35,562 bases of DNA from an uncultured Flavobacteriaceae bacterium (GTDB lineage Bacteria > Bacteroidota > Bacteroidia > Flavobacteriales > Flavobacteriaceae), in the NCBI GenBank assembly GCA_937136755.1, contig CAKZOR010000026.1, positions 1-35,562 on the forward strand, in the 5' to 3' direction. Each line of letters begins with the position of its first letter. Position 1 is the stretch's first letter. Below, piece after piece: positions 16,895 through 25,075 of this stretch. Both the position numbers and the translations under genes were made by a program. The notes under the pieces were generated by a model that ran no database searches, was not told the DNA's origin, and saw only the letters and a program-made list of their open reading frames with translations.

Positions 16895-18021
16895 GTGCGG
16901 CATGGGTTATTGCTCTGTTTACTATTGTCGTAGTTTATTTTCTAGACAAGTCAAAAAACAAAGTACTTATTGCCGTATTTGACTGGATTCCAGCAGTACT
17001 TTTAGCCTATGTAATACCGGCTTTAATCTCGTATTTTTTCTCTGTAGATTACAGCGTAGACTCCATACATAGCTTTAGTAAAACATGGGTTATTCCCATG
17101 GCTATTGTTGCAGTAATGAGCAGCCTTTCTTTTTCTCAATTAAAAACTATTGGTTTTAAACCGGTGGTGTTATTTGTGATTGGTTCTGCCATTATTGCCC
17201 TGTTTCCAGTGGTTTTTGCTTGGGCTTTTTTGGATTCCGATCTGGTACAAAACCAATGGATTCAAGCCGGTTATTGGAAAGGCATTCCACCCATTGTAGG
17301 CAGCTGGATAGGAGGGAGCACCAGCCAATTGGTCTTAAAAGAATTGGCAAAAACCTCGGAGAGTCTTTTTTTACAGGTATTAGTTGTAGACACAGTTTTG
17401 GTTAATATTTGGACCATATGTATGTTTCAAATCATTAAAAAGAGTCAAAAATTAAATGCTTTTTTCAACATTTCAGATAAAACCATTCCTTTACCCATCA
17501 CTGAGGACAAGCAAAAAACCCTCCCCTGGTACGGGGTTCTCACCCTTCTCATTTCAGGGGTTTTTCTGATAGAAATTCTTTTGAATGCTTTCGTAATCAA
17601 AGTGATTGCCTTATCCATATTAGGCTTGTTGGTCAGTAATTTCATACCGCGATGGAATTACCGATTTGCCCTTAAATTAGGCGGTGTTTTAATCATAGTA
17701 GTCATGGCTATATTAGGACTTAAATTGCAGTTTACCGCTTTGTCAATGCCCATAGAGTTTATAGGGTTTTTAGTTTTTTGGATTTTTGTTCATTTTATAG
17801 GAATGGTATTGGCTGCAAAGTTTCTAAATGTACATTTGGCTTGGGTACCTATTGCAAGTATGGCCAATGTTGGCGGAATTGCTACAGCACCAGCTGTGAC
17901 CGCTGCTTATGAAAAAAAATGGATGCCCCACGCCATTGTTTTAGCTATTTTAAGCATGGCAACTGGAACTTTTTGGGGAATGATCACCATATATCTTTTT
18001 GAAAGCCTTTTTAAGGTTTAA
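16891..18021 (+). CDS. DUF819 family membrane protein
   Basis: 376-residue polytopic membrane protein matching the DUF819 (YjcL-like) family. Seen: about ten hydrophobic helices, the motif GSWIGGSTSQLVLKEL in the first half, where the family has a conserved GG-containing segment, and ASMANVGGIATAPAVTAAY near the C-terminus; paired G-rich motifs of this type resemble transporter half-repeats. The start is GTG, overlapping the rsmI stop as GTGA, so it is translationally coupled. Transport of a small solute is likely but the substrate is unknown. Confidence 0.82.
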   Translation: MSAAWVIALFTIVVVYFLDKSKNKVLIAVFDWIPAVLLAYVIPALISYFFSVDYSVDSIHSFSKTWVIPMAIVAVMSSLSFSQLKTIGFKPVVLFVIGSAIIALFPVVFAWAFLDSDLVQNQWIQAGYWKGIPPIVGSWIGGSTSQLVLKELAKTSESLFLQVLVVDTVLVNIWTICMFQIIKKSQKLNAFFNISDKTIPLPITEDKQKTLPWYGVLTLLISGVFLIEILLNAFVIKVIALSILGLLVSNFIPRWNYRFALKLGGVLIIVVMAILGLKLQFTALSMPIEFIGFLVFWIFVHFIGMVLAAKFLNVHLAWVPIASMANVGGIATAPAVTAAYEKKWMPHAIVLAILSMATGTFWGMITIYLFESLFKV

Positions 18022-18069
18022 AAGCGCTGGGTTTTTTGTACTTTTAAGTTCTTATAAAAATTGTAGAGA

Positions 18070-18492
18070 ATGAAAAATCTTGTGACCACAAAGTGGCTTG
18101 GAGGAATGGCTTTTGAAAGCGACAACCCTTCCGGACATACCTTAAAAATAGATGTAGATGCTGAAAATGGCGGAGAGAACTCTGGACATAGACCTAAAGC
18201 TCTCATGCTCACTTCACTGGCTGGTTGTTCTGGATTGGACGTGGCGTCATTAATGAAAAAAATGAAATTAGAGGTACGTGCTTTTGAGATTCAAACAGAA
18301 GCCAATCTAACAGATGAGCACCCCAAATTCTATGACGCCGTAACTATTTCGTATCATTTTTTTGGCCCAAATTTAATAGAAGACAAACTTCAAAAAACAG
18401 TAGACCTTTCCGTAGAGCGATACTGTGGTGTTATGGAAATGTTTAGACAGTTTGCCAAATTAGAGATAAAGACTGTTTTTCATCACGAGTAA
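18070..18492 (+). CDS. OsmC family protein
   Basis: 140-residue member of the OsmC/Ohr superfamily, which reduces organic hydroperoxides through two cysteines. C53 in SLAGCSGLDVAS and C119 in VERYCGVMEMF sit at the two catalytic positions. The sequence is closer to the YhfA-like subgroup than to OhrA (short N-terminus, RPKALMLTSLAGCSG). Its role in peroxide defence is inferred from the family. It begins 48 nt after DUF819. A perfect 16-bp palindrome follows 8 nt after its stop codon. Confidence 0.88.
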   Translation: MKNLVTTKWLGGMAFESDNPSGHTLKIDVDAENGGENSGHRPKALMLTSLAGCSGLDVASLMKKMKLEVRAFEIQTEANLTDEHPKFYDAVTISYHFFGPNLIEDKLQKTVDLSVERYCGVMEMFRQFAKLEIKTVFHHE

Positions 18493-18500
18493 AATATTAA

Positions 18501-18516
18501 TATACCAATTGGTATA
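18501..18516. promoter_or_regulatory. Perfect 16-bp palindrome between the osmC-like gene and recJ
   Basis: TATACCAATTGGTATA is its own reverse complement over all 16 bases. It lies 8 nt after the OsmC-like stop and about 50 nt before the recJ start. No T-run follows on either strand, so it is not a normal terminator; the shape suits a dimeric repressor of the TetR or MarR kind. Confidence 0.45.
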
Positions 18517-18565
18517 AAACAAGCTCATTGGGTTTCCTAGTGTGCGAATCCTATGGTATTGTAGT

Positions 18566-20266
18566 ATGAATTGGATTGAAAAGCCCCTTCCATCAAAAGA
18601 AATAGTAACCGCTTTAAGTAACTCTCTAGGTGTTTCTGAGGTACTTGCCCGCCTGTTGGCACAAAGAGGTGTTTCAGATTTTGAAGCGGCAAAAGTTTTT
18701 TTTAGACCTGAAATGTCTCAGCTACATTCCCCCCTTCTCATGAAGGATATGGAGCTAGCTGTATCACGAATCATACTTGCTATGGAACGTGAAGAAGCTA
18801 TTTTAGTCTATGGAGATTACGACGTAGATGGTACTACAGCGGTGGCATTAGTAGCCGATTTTTTACAACAGTACTACCATAAAGTAGCCACTTATATACC
18901 AGACCGCTACCAAGAGGGGTATGGGGTTTCTTATCAAGGTATAGATTTCGCAAGTGAAAACGACATAGGGCTCATTATAGCATTAGACTGTGGGGTAAAG
19001 GCTATAGACAAAGTAGCTTCCGCCAAAGAAAAAGGGATTGATTTTATCATTTGTGACCACCATACGCCTGGCGCTACTTTACCAGATGCTGTAGCCGTAT
19101 TAGATCCCAAAAGATCGGACTGTAATTATCCTTATAAAGAGCTTTGTGGTTGTGGCATAGGATTTAAACTTATACAGGCTATTTCCATGGCTTTGGACAC
19201 CCCAGAAGAGGTAGTTTATCCTTATTTAGACCTAGTAGCAACTGCCATTGGAGCAGATATTGTGCCTTTAGACGGAGAAAACCGAACCTTAGCCTATTTA
19301 GGATTGGCGCAAATTAACAGCCACCCAAGACCAGGATTTAAAGCCTTTTTAGAGGCTTTTAAAAAACCTGTAGTGACTCTTACTGACCTTAATTTTACAG
19401 TTTCTCCAAGAATAAATGCTGCCGGTAGGATGGTTCACGGCGCTCATGCAGTAGCCTTATTACAAACAAAAGACATGGCTCAAGCCAAGCAAATGGCCGC
19501 TGCTATTGAAGACAATAACACAGAGAGAAGAAGTTTAGACCAACATATTACAGAAAAAGCTTTGAAACAAATTGCCGGAGATTTGGAAACAACCAACGCT
19601 AGCACGGTGGTTTACCAGCCAGACTGGCACAAAGGTGTGATAGGAATTGTAGCCTCTAGGCTTATTGAAACGCATTACAGGCCTACCTTAGTTTTTACTC
19701 AGAGCGGTAATGTTTTAGCGGGTTCCGCCAGATCTATAAAAGGGTACAACGTGTATAAAGCCATTGAAGCCTGCAGCGAACACCTCATTCAGTTTGGGGG
19801 GCATATGTATGCAGCTGGTCTAACATTGGCCCCTGAAAAATACCAGGATTTTAAAAATGCCTTTGAAAGCCATGTGTCCCGTACTTTAGACCCTGATTTA
19901 AAAATTCCTCAAATCAGTATAGACAGCCCGCTGTCCTTATCAGATATTAGCCCTAAGTTTATTAGAATCTTAAAGCAAATGGCTCCTTTTGGTCCCCAAA
20001 ATCCCATTCCTGTTTTTAAAGCGGAGGGGGTATATGACACCGGTTATGTGAAAAAAATAGGGGCAGATCAAAACCATCTCAAGGGTAATTTATCTCAGGA
20101 TGGTTTGCAGAAGATTCCTTTTGTGGCCTTTAAAAAGGCCGATGCCTTTTCGCTTCTCACCCACCAAAAAAAGGTAGATATTGTCTTTAATATTTCTGAA
20201 AATTACTGGCAAGGACAAACCACCATTCAATTACAATTATTGGACATTAAGCCGCATCAGGGCTAG
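18566..20266 (+). CDS. recJ: Single-stranded-DNA-specific exonuclease RecJ
   Basis: 5'-3' single-strand exonuclease in recombination and mismatch or base-excision repair. The 566-residue protein carries the DHH-phosphoesterase motifs: VYGDYDVDGTTA (DYDVDG at 84-89), LDCGVKA, and CDHHTPG (DHH at 164-166), then the DHHA1 motif FGGHMYAAGLTL and a C-terminal OB-like domain. The track begins at a GTG eight codons upstream; the ATG giving MNWIEKPLPS agrees with the usual RecJ N-terminus. The stop is 7 nt from the convergent lpxH stop. Confidence 0.95.
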   Translation: MNWIEKPLPSKEIVTALSNSLGVSEVLARLLAQRGVSDFEAAKVFFRPEMSQLHSPLLMKDMELAVSRIILAMEREEAILVYGDYDVDGTTAVALVADFLQQYYHKVATYIPDRYQEGYGVSYQGIDFASENDIGLIIALDCGVKAIDKVASAKEKGIDFIICDHHTPGATLPDAVAVLDPKRSDCNYPYKELCGCGIGFKLIQAISMALDTPEEVVYPYLDLVATAIGADIVPLDGENRTLAYLGLAQINSHPRPGFKAFLEAFKKPVVTLTDLNFTVSPRINAAGRMVHGAHAVALLQTKDMAQAKQMAAAIEDNNTERRSLDQHITEKALKQIAGDLETTNASTVVYQPDWHKGVIGIVASRLIETHYRPTLVFTQSGNVLAGSARSIKGYNVYKAIEACSEHLIQFGGHMYAAGLTLAPEKYQDFKNAFESHVSRTLDPDLKIPQISIDSPLSLSDISPKFIRILKQMAPFGPQNPIPVFKAEGVYDTGYVKKIGADQNHLKGNLSQDGLQKIPFVAFKKADAFSLLTHQKKVDIVFNISENYWQGQTTIQLQLLDIKPHQG

Positions 20267-20273
20267 GGCATCT

Positions 20274-21041
20274 TTATTTTGCCGTTTGTAGTGTTAAAGA
20301 GGTTCCGTCATAAACTCCATAGGTGTAGTGAGAGATCCAATCCCCAGTGTTTAGGTAGGTGGTATTTTCTGCTACAGCGATCTCTAAGGGTAAATGTCTG
20401 TGCCCAAACACAAAATAGTCGTAGTGTTTTTGGGTGAGTTTTCTCTTGGCGTACTGTACCAACCATTCACCTTCTTCTCCCAGAAAAACCACATCTTCTT
20501 CACCAGAGATGAGTTTGTTTTTAACCGAGAGGTAATGGCCTAAAGAAACGCCAATATCTGGATGAAGCCATTTGAAAAACCATTTAGCTAATGGGTTGGT
20601 AAATACTTTTTTCATTCTTTTAAATCCCTTGTCTCCAGGACCCAAACCATCTCCATGACCAATTAAAAAAGTCTTATGATCAATCCTAAATTCTTGGGGT
20701 TTGTGGAATACTTGAATGCCTAATTCATCTTCAAAATACCCATGCATCCATAAATCATGGTTTCCCACAAAGTAATAAATAGGGATTCCAGCGTCTGAAA
20801 GTTCCGCTAATTTACCAAGTGTTCGGGTAAATCCCTTCGGGACTACTGTTTTGTATTCAAACCAAAAATCAAAAAGGTCCCCTAAAAGAAAAACGGCAGC
20901 AGCAGAGTCTTTAATAGTATCTAACCAAGAAACAAATTTCTTTTCCCTTGGCAAACTTTCCGCTGCACTAGGTGCTCCGAGGTGATTGTCACTGGCAAAA
21001 TAGATTTTTTTACCGTCTGTAAGGGATATTTCTTGTGTCAT
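20274..21041 (-). CDS. lpxH: UDP-2,3-diacylglucosamine hydrolase
   Basis: Calcineurin-like metallophosphoesterase that cleaves UDP-2,3-diacylglucosamine to lipid X in lipid A synthesis. Metal-site motifs in 255 residues: ASDNHLG (D18, H20), LLGDLFDFWFEY (D55), VGNHDLWMHG (N94, H95), LIGHGDGLGPGD and FGHRHLPLEI. The first motif reads DNH where most members have DIH or DAH. The length, about 15 residues above E. coli LpxH, is typical for Bacteroidota. The track start is 17 codons upstream and overlaps queD; I use the ATG giving MTQEISLTDG, 22 nt after the queD stop. Confidence 0.9.
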   Translation of the reverse strand: MTQEISLTDGKKIYFASDNHLGAPSAAESLPREKKFVSWLDTIKDSAAAVFLLGDLFDFWFEYKTVVPKGFTRTLGKLAELSDAGIPIYYFVGNHDLWMHGYFEDELGIQVFHKPQEFRIDHKTFLIGHGDGLGPGDKGFKRMKKVFTNPLAKWFFKWLHPDIGVSLGHYLSVKNKLISGEEDVVFLGEEGEWLVQYAKRKLTQKHYDYFVFGHRHLPLEIAVAENTTYLNTGDWISHYTYGVYDGTSLTLQTAK

Positions 21042-21063
21042 AAAGCCTAAAGATAGTAAACAG

Positions 21064-21513
21064 CTAGTTATCTGAGGCAAACCATTCTGCAAAGGAACTG
21101 TCTGTCTCTTGAAGCTTCAAGGAGAATAAAGTAATATTTTTTGGCAATCTGGCTTTAATTTTATCTGCAAAATCCAGCACCATATTTTCTGAGGTTGGCT
21201 GGTAGTCTGCCAAAATAACAGCGTGCCCTCTGTTTGTCAATTCTTTGGCTAACTCAATATGAGGTGTATTTTTATTAAATACTGTGGCGTGGTCAAATAC
21301 ATCTACCACTTCTTCTTTGACAATTTTTTTCAGATCAGAAAAGTCAATTACCATTCCGAGTTTTACAGCGCCTTTTTCTTCTATAGGACTTCCAATGACG
21401 GTCACAGACAGTTTGTAGCTGTGGCCGTGAACATTTCTGCATTTTCCGTCATAGCCAAATAAAGCATGGCCGGTTTCAAAACTAAACTGTTTGGTAATTC
21501 TAATTTTGCTCAT
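21064..21513 (-). CDS. queD: 6-carboxy-5,6,7,8-tetrahydropterin synthase (QueD/PTPS family)
   Basis: 149-residue T-fold enzyme of the 6-pyruvoyl-tetrahydropterin synthase family; in bacteria it usually makes 6-carboxytetrahydropterin for queuosine. Zinc ligands H16, H29 and H31 and catalytic C25 lie in FETGHALFGYDGKCRNVHGHSY. The C-terminal substrate-binding glutamate is in QETDSSFAEW, and QPTSENM is typical. Other queuosine genes are not in the window, so a role in another pterin path cannot be excluded. It is transcribed with lpxH. Confidence 0.9.
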   Translation of the reverse strand: MSKIRITKQFSFETGHALFGYDGKCRNVHGHSYKLSVTVIGSPIEEKGAVKLGMVIDFSDLKKIVKEEVVDVFDHATVFNKNTPHIELAKELTNRGHAVILADYQPTSENMVLDFADKIKARLPKNITLFSLKLQETDSSFAEWFASDN

Positions 21514-21620
21514 GAGAAAAGTTTAAGTTACAAAGGTATTCTTTTTGCAAAACCAACGCTTAATTGAATTACATTTATCCGTTCTTTTAAATATTGTGAG
21601 TGGCTGCATTGTACCGCGAA

Positions 21621-22244
21621 ATGGATTTCGAATTAGACCCATTGTTCGAAACCATTATTTCAGATTTAATGACCCAAGACTATAGTATAGTGGATCATTT
21701 TATAGACCCTAAAACGGTTGCTTTATTGAGGCATTCTCTCTTGGTACACTTTGAGGAGGATCGCTTTAAAAAGGCCGCTATTGGAAGTAAAACCAATGAA
21801 GTCATAGCGACAGCTATACGAGGGGATTATATTTTATGGATAGATGAAAAGATCCAGACCCAAGTAGAAACCTTATTCTTTAAAAGATTAAATGATTTGG
21901 TAGCCTATTTGAATAGGACCTGTTTTTTAGGAATACTTCAGACAGAATTCCATTATGCCTTGTACCCTCCAGGCACTGGATATAAAAGACATTTAGATAC
22001 TTTTCAAAACGACCACAAAAGAAAGCTTTCTATTGCGTTTTATTTAAACCCTGAGGACTGGGCAGAGACGGACGGAGGTGCACTGGCCCTTTATCTAGAG
22101 GGTGCTCAAAGAGTGGAGAAGACCGTAATAGTGCCCCCTTTAGCAGGTAGGATGGTTATTTTTGAAAGTCAAAAAATCCCTCATGAAGTATTAAAAGCAC
22201 ACAGAGATAGGCTCAGTATTACCGGCTGGCTTAAAACGAGTTAA
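21621..22244 (+). CDS. 2OG-Fe(II) oxygenase, prolyl-hydroxylase-like (SM-20/PHD type)
   Basis: Iron and 2-oxoglutarate dioxygenase of 207 residues. Iron ligands H124 and D126 in GYKRHLDTF and H188 in KIPHEVLKAH; the 2-oxoglutarate arginine is R197 in RDRLSITGW. The C-terminal pattern (DGGALALYLEG, GRMVIFESQKIPHEV, RLSITGW) is that of HIF-prolyl-hydroxylase-like bacterial enzymes; the Pseudomonas member hydroxylates elongation factor Tu, which makes EF-Tu a candidate substrate here (inference). The track starts at a GTG seven codons upstream; I chose the ATG (MDFELDPLFE), but the GTG at 21600 is possible. The gene stands alone, divergent from queD. Confidence 0.83.
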   Translation: MDFELDPLFETIISDLMTQDYSIVDHFIDPKTVALLRHSLLVHFEEDRFKKAAIGSKTNEVIATAIRGDYILWIDEKIQTQVETLFFKRLNDLVAYLNRTCFLGILQTEFHYALYPPGTGYKRHLDTFQNDHKRKLSIAFYLNPEDWAETDGGALALYLEGAQRVEKTVIVPPLAGRMVIFESQKIPHEVLKAHRDRLSITGWLKTS

Positions 22245-22343
22245 TTATTTTCGTTTGAACTTTTTGTTGTTCCTGAATTTATTAAAAAAGTATATTACCC
22301 CTACGACTAAAGCGAGTGCCGCGAATAGAAAGTTTTGATTCAT
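22245..22343 (-). CDS. 32-residue single-pass membrane protein
   Basis: A short ORF below the track cutoff. The predicted protein starts MNQNFLFAALALVVGVIYFF and ends with a basic tail NKFRNNKKFKRK. It thus has one membrane helix of about 16-18 residues followed by a positively charged end, which by the positive-inside rule would be cytoplasmic. It begins 4 nt after the stop of the crotonase gene, and its stop directly abuts the stop of the 2OG oxygenase gene. Placement at the end of a tight operon and a clean helix-plus-tail layout favour a real gene. Function unknown. Confidence 0.6.
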   Translation of the reverse strand: MNQNFLFAALALVVGVIYFFNKFRNNKKFKRK

Positions 22344-22347
22344 GAGC

Positions 22348-23100
22348 TTATTTTATAAATGATTTAAATGCCGTCTGAGCTTGTTCTGTTAAAGCCAGGG
22401 CTGCAGTTTTTGCTGCATTGGCATCTAATAGGTCACCCCAATGATCGGTGCCTTGCCAAGCTGTTTTTTTTATTTGACACAGGGCTTTTTCACTGTATTG
22501 TGCCAGGGCTAAAACCCATGTATTTGTCTCTGTAGTTAAGCCTTCTTGAGTTTTAGTAAGTTGGTTAAATAACCCGCTTTCTACTCCCCATTGTGCCCGC
22601 TTCCATTGGGTTGGTTCAAGGCTTAAATGAGTGAAATTACTCACCCCAATTTTTCGAATGACCGCTGGTGCAATCACCAAAGGTCCAATCCCTATAAATA
22701 ATTCCGAAAGTCTTATTTCGCTATTGGGACCAGCAATCACGTAGTCACTTGCAGCAATAATTCCAACACCGCCTCCCACGGCTTTTCCTTGAACTTTGGT
22801 TACAATTATTTTAGGAGACGCTTTCATTTCTAGTATTAAACGACCAAATCCCTTGAAAAATTCCGTAGCAGTTTTCAGGTCTTTTAAATCAGATAAATGG
22901 GTTATAGATGCGCCTGCACAGAAAGCTTTTTCTCCTCCAGACTGCAGTAATATGATTTTAACCGCGGAATGTCCAGCAAGATTTTTTATGCTATCTGCCA
23001 TTTCTGCTAACATTTCCGGATCGCAGGAATTACTCGCTGGATGCTGAAAAGTTATGGTGGCAATGGAATTATCTATTTGAGTGTGAACAGTCCCTTTCAT
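22348..23100 (-). CDS. Enoyl-CoA hydratase/isomerase (crotonase) family protein
   Basis: 250-residue crotonase-fold protein acting on acyl-CoA. The oxyanion hole is in KAFCAGASI and GKAVGGGVGIIAASD; the second catalytic glutamate is in IRLSELFIGIGP. The position of the first catalytic glutamate of enoyl-CoA hydratase, in the GGGxELA motif, is glycine here (GGGVGIIA), as in 3-methylglutaconyl-CoA hydratase-like and some isomerase members, so simple hydratase activity is not assured. It lies 7 nt after the MATE gene and 4 nt before the 32-residue protein. Confidence 0.85.
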   Translation of the reverse strand: MKGTVHTQIDNSIATITFQHPASNSCDPEMLAEMADSIKNLAGHSAVKIILLQSGGEKAFCAGASITHLSDLKDLKTATEFFKGFGRLILEMKASPKIIVTKVQGKAVGGGVGIIAASDYVIAGPNSEIRLSELFIGIGPLVIAPAVIRKIGVSNFTHLSLEPTQWKRAQWGVESGLFNQLTKTQEGLTTETNTWVLALAQYSEKALCQIKKTAWQGTDHWGDLLDANAAKTAALALTEQAQTAFKSFIK

Positions 23101-23107
23101 AATTAAT

Positions 23108-24454
23108 TTAAATGTAAGCGTTTTGTTTTAGGGGTAAAAATTTTCTTCTGAATTTCCAGATTAAGGCCACCCCCCTAGCCAGCATCCAACAACCAAATGC
23201 CACCCATATCCCGGTGAGTCTGCCGTTTAAAAAATCGTTTAGTAAAACAAGGGGGACAAATATTCCAAAGGAAGTAAAAAGCAATACATTTCTCAAAAAC
23301 TTCATTTCTCCCAAGCCCTTAAACATTCCGTCTAATACAAAGGCAACGCCATTGGTAGGTAAACAGATTAGTAAGATAAAGAACACCTCATTAAACGCTG
23401 TTAAAGTATCTTTATTTTCGGAAAATAGACCCCCTATATTATCGTAAAATAGGGTTCCAAACACAGTTAGTATACCACCCATAACAAAACCAAAAAAGGC
23501 AACTTTTTTAGCTAATTCCCATAGGTCAGGATAGTTTTTGGCTCCTAAAAGCTTCCCACCAATACTATTTCCAGCAGTGCCATACCCCTCAATAAAAAAA
23601 GCGGAGAACAACCACAAATTGAGCAATATGGTGTGGGCGCCAATAAATGTGGTGCCCATAGCCGTAGCCTCCCTAACGGACAGAATTAAAGTGGTATTTA
23701 ATGCCAGAGAGCGCACAAAGAGATTGGCACTCATACCGATGATGTTTTTTAATTCTGGATGAATAGGGCCTTTAACGATCAGAGGGAAATCTGTTTTTTT
23801 AAAGAGGAGTGTTAAAGCAAAAGTGGCCATTACTATTTGAGAAATTAGACTGGCCCAGGCAGCGCCTTCGAGTTGCATTGGAGCCACAAAACCCTCTATG
23901 CCATAAACCAACATAAAATCTAATCCTACATTTAGAAAAGCCCCTGTTAAAGCAACCGCCATAGGCCATAAGGTGTTCTGCAGACCTCTAAATACACCAA
24001 ACACTCCAAAGGTAAAAAGGGTGAGTGGGAAGCCCCATATTCGAATGCTAAAGTATTGCTCACACATCTCAAGCAAAGGGCCAGAGGCATTCATTAGCGT
24101 AAATATCTCTGTTTTAAAAATCATACTAATACTGAGCACTACTATACTGATGGAAACATTCACATACATGGCCTGCATGGGCAAGGCCTTAATCCCATCT
24201 AAATTGTCTTTTCCTAGGTATTGAGAGACCAATGCGGAAATAGCACTTTGGGTTTGCCCCAACACCCAAACCAGCATAGAGAGAAAGGAACCTACTATTC
24301 CAGCAGCCGCTAATGCTTGAGCACCTTGAACAGGTATATTTCCCACAATAGCGGTATCTGTTAAAGATAAAAAGGGCTCTGCTACACCTGCAATAGTTGC
24401 AGGAATGGCCAAGCGATGAATTCTTTTGAGGGGATTTTCTGTATTTTGTCTCAC
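23108..24454 (-). CDS. MATE family efflux transporter (DinF-like)
   Basis: 448-residue inner-membrane protein of the multidrug and toxic compound extrusion family, with 12 predicted helices in two similar halves. The N-terminus RLAIPATIAGVAEPFLSLTDTAIVGN is the typical first helix and loop, and GVFGVFRGLQNT in the middle matches the family's R-G-x-Q-D/N-T motif. DinF-type members are the closest by eye. The start is GTG (CAC on the plus strand), 8 nt after the GNAT gene. Substrate unknown. Confidence 0.9.
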   Translation of the reverse strand: MRQNTENPLKRIHRLAIPATIAGVAEPFLSLTDTAIVGNIPVQGAQALAAAGIVGSFLSMLVWVLGQTQSAISALVSQYLGKDNLDGIKALPMQAMYVNVSISIVVLSISMIFKTEIFTLMNASGPLLEMCEQYFSIRIWGFPLTLFTFGVFGVFRGLQNTLWPMAVALTGAFLNVGLDFMLVYGIEGFVAPMQLEGAAWASLISQIVMATFALTLLFKKTDFPLIVKGPIHPELKNIIGMSANLFVRSLALNTTLILSVREATAMGTTFIGAHTILLNLWLFSAFFIEGYGTAGNSIGGKLLGAKNYPDLWELAKKVAFFGFVMGGILTVFGTLFYDNIGGLFSENKDTLTAFNEVFFILLICLPTNGVAFVLDGMFKGLGEMKFLRNVLLFTSFGIFVPLVLLNDFLNGRLTGIWVAFGCWMLARGVALIWKFRRKFLPLKQNAYI

Positions 24455-24462
24455 TTTGTATG

Positions 24463-24966
24463 TTATGAAATGGGCAGTTCAAAACAATGAAAAGGGGCTT
24501 TGCTCTTAATAGGGAAATAAATATCTCCTAGCCTTGAATAGCCTCTCTTAGTGTAGAAAGCCACATTTTTCTCATTTAAGCTAAAAGTATCTAGGCGCAC
24601 TGATTGAAAGCCTTCTTTTCTCGCTTTATTTTCTGCAAAATCCATGAGTGCTTTAGCGTATCCTTTGCCTTGGGCAATTGGGTGCACACAAAGCCTATGT
24701 ATGTACATGTTTTTCCCTGTAGGGCACTTCCATTCAATAGCTTCGTAAAAAGGGTCTTTAAAATCACTTATTACAACAGCTCCCAGCACCTTTTCCTCTT
24801 GTTCAAAAGCATATAATTCTTCGCGATCTAGGTCTTTCTGAAATACTTCTACACTAGGATATTGTTCGTTCCATTGAAATATACCATTTGCGATCATATG
24901 TCTTGCACACGATTGGGTGATTTCTAAAATGAATGGCAGGTCTTTTGCTTTTGCGGGTCTAATCAT
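24463..24966 (-). CDS. GNAT family N-acetyltransferase
   Basis: 167-residue acetyl-CoA-dependent N-acetyltransferase. The acetyl-CoA pyrophosphate loop is VHPIAQGKGYAKALMDFAE, after the strand MYIHRLCV, and the C-terminal NVAFYTKRGYSRLG segment is a standard motif B. N-terminal IRPAKAKDLPFILEITQSC is the usual first strand and helix. Substrate unknown. It heads the minus-strand run GNAT, MATE, crotonase, 32-residue protein; a good -7 element lies upstream. Confidence 0.9.
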   Translation of the reverse strand: MIRPAKAKDLPFILEITQSCARHMIANGIFQWNEQYPSVEVFQKDLDREELYAFEQEEKVLGAVVISDFKDPFYEAIEWKCPTGKNMYIHRLCVHPIAQGKGYAKALMDFAENKARKEGFQSVRLDTFSLNEKNVAFYTKRGYSRLGDIYFPIKSKAPFHCFELPIS

Positions 24967-25013
24967 ATATACTTTTCTGTCAGCTCATATTAGTACTGGC
25001 GTATTATTAATCA

Positions 25014-25043
25014 CAAATTTATAGTATATTCATGGTAGTTTAA
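25014..25043 (-). promoter_or_regulatory. Promoter for the GNAT operon
   Basis: On the minus strand TAAATTTG (25021-25014) matches TAnnTTTG fully. A TTA lies 19 nt upstream in place of TTG. The predicted transcript starts about 40 nt before the GNAT start codon. Confidence 0.55.
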
Positions 25044-25075
25044 TACCTAATTCTAAATATACCTAACATCTCGTT

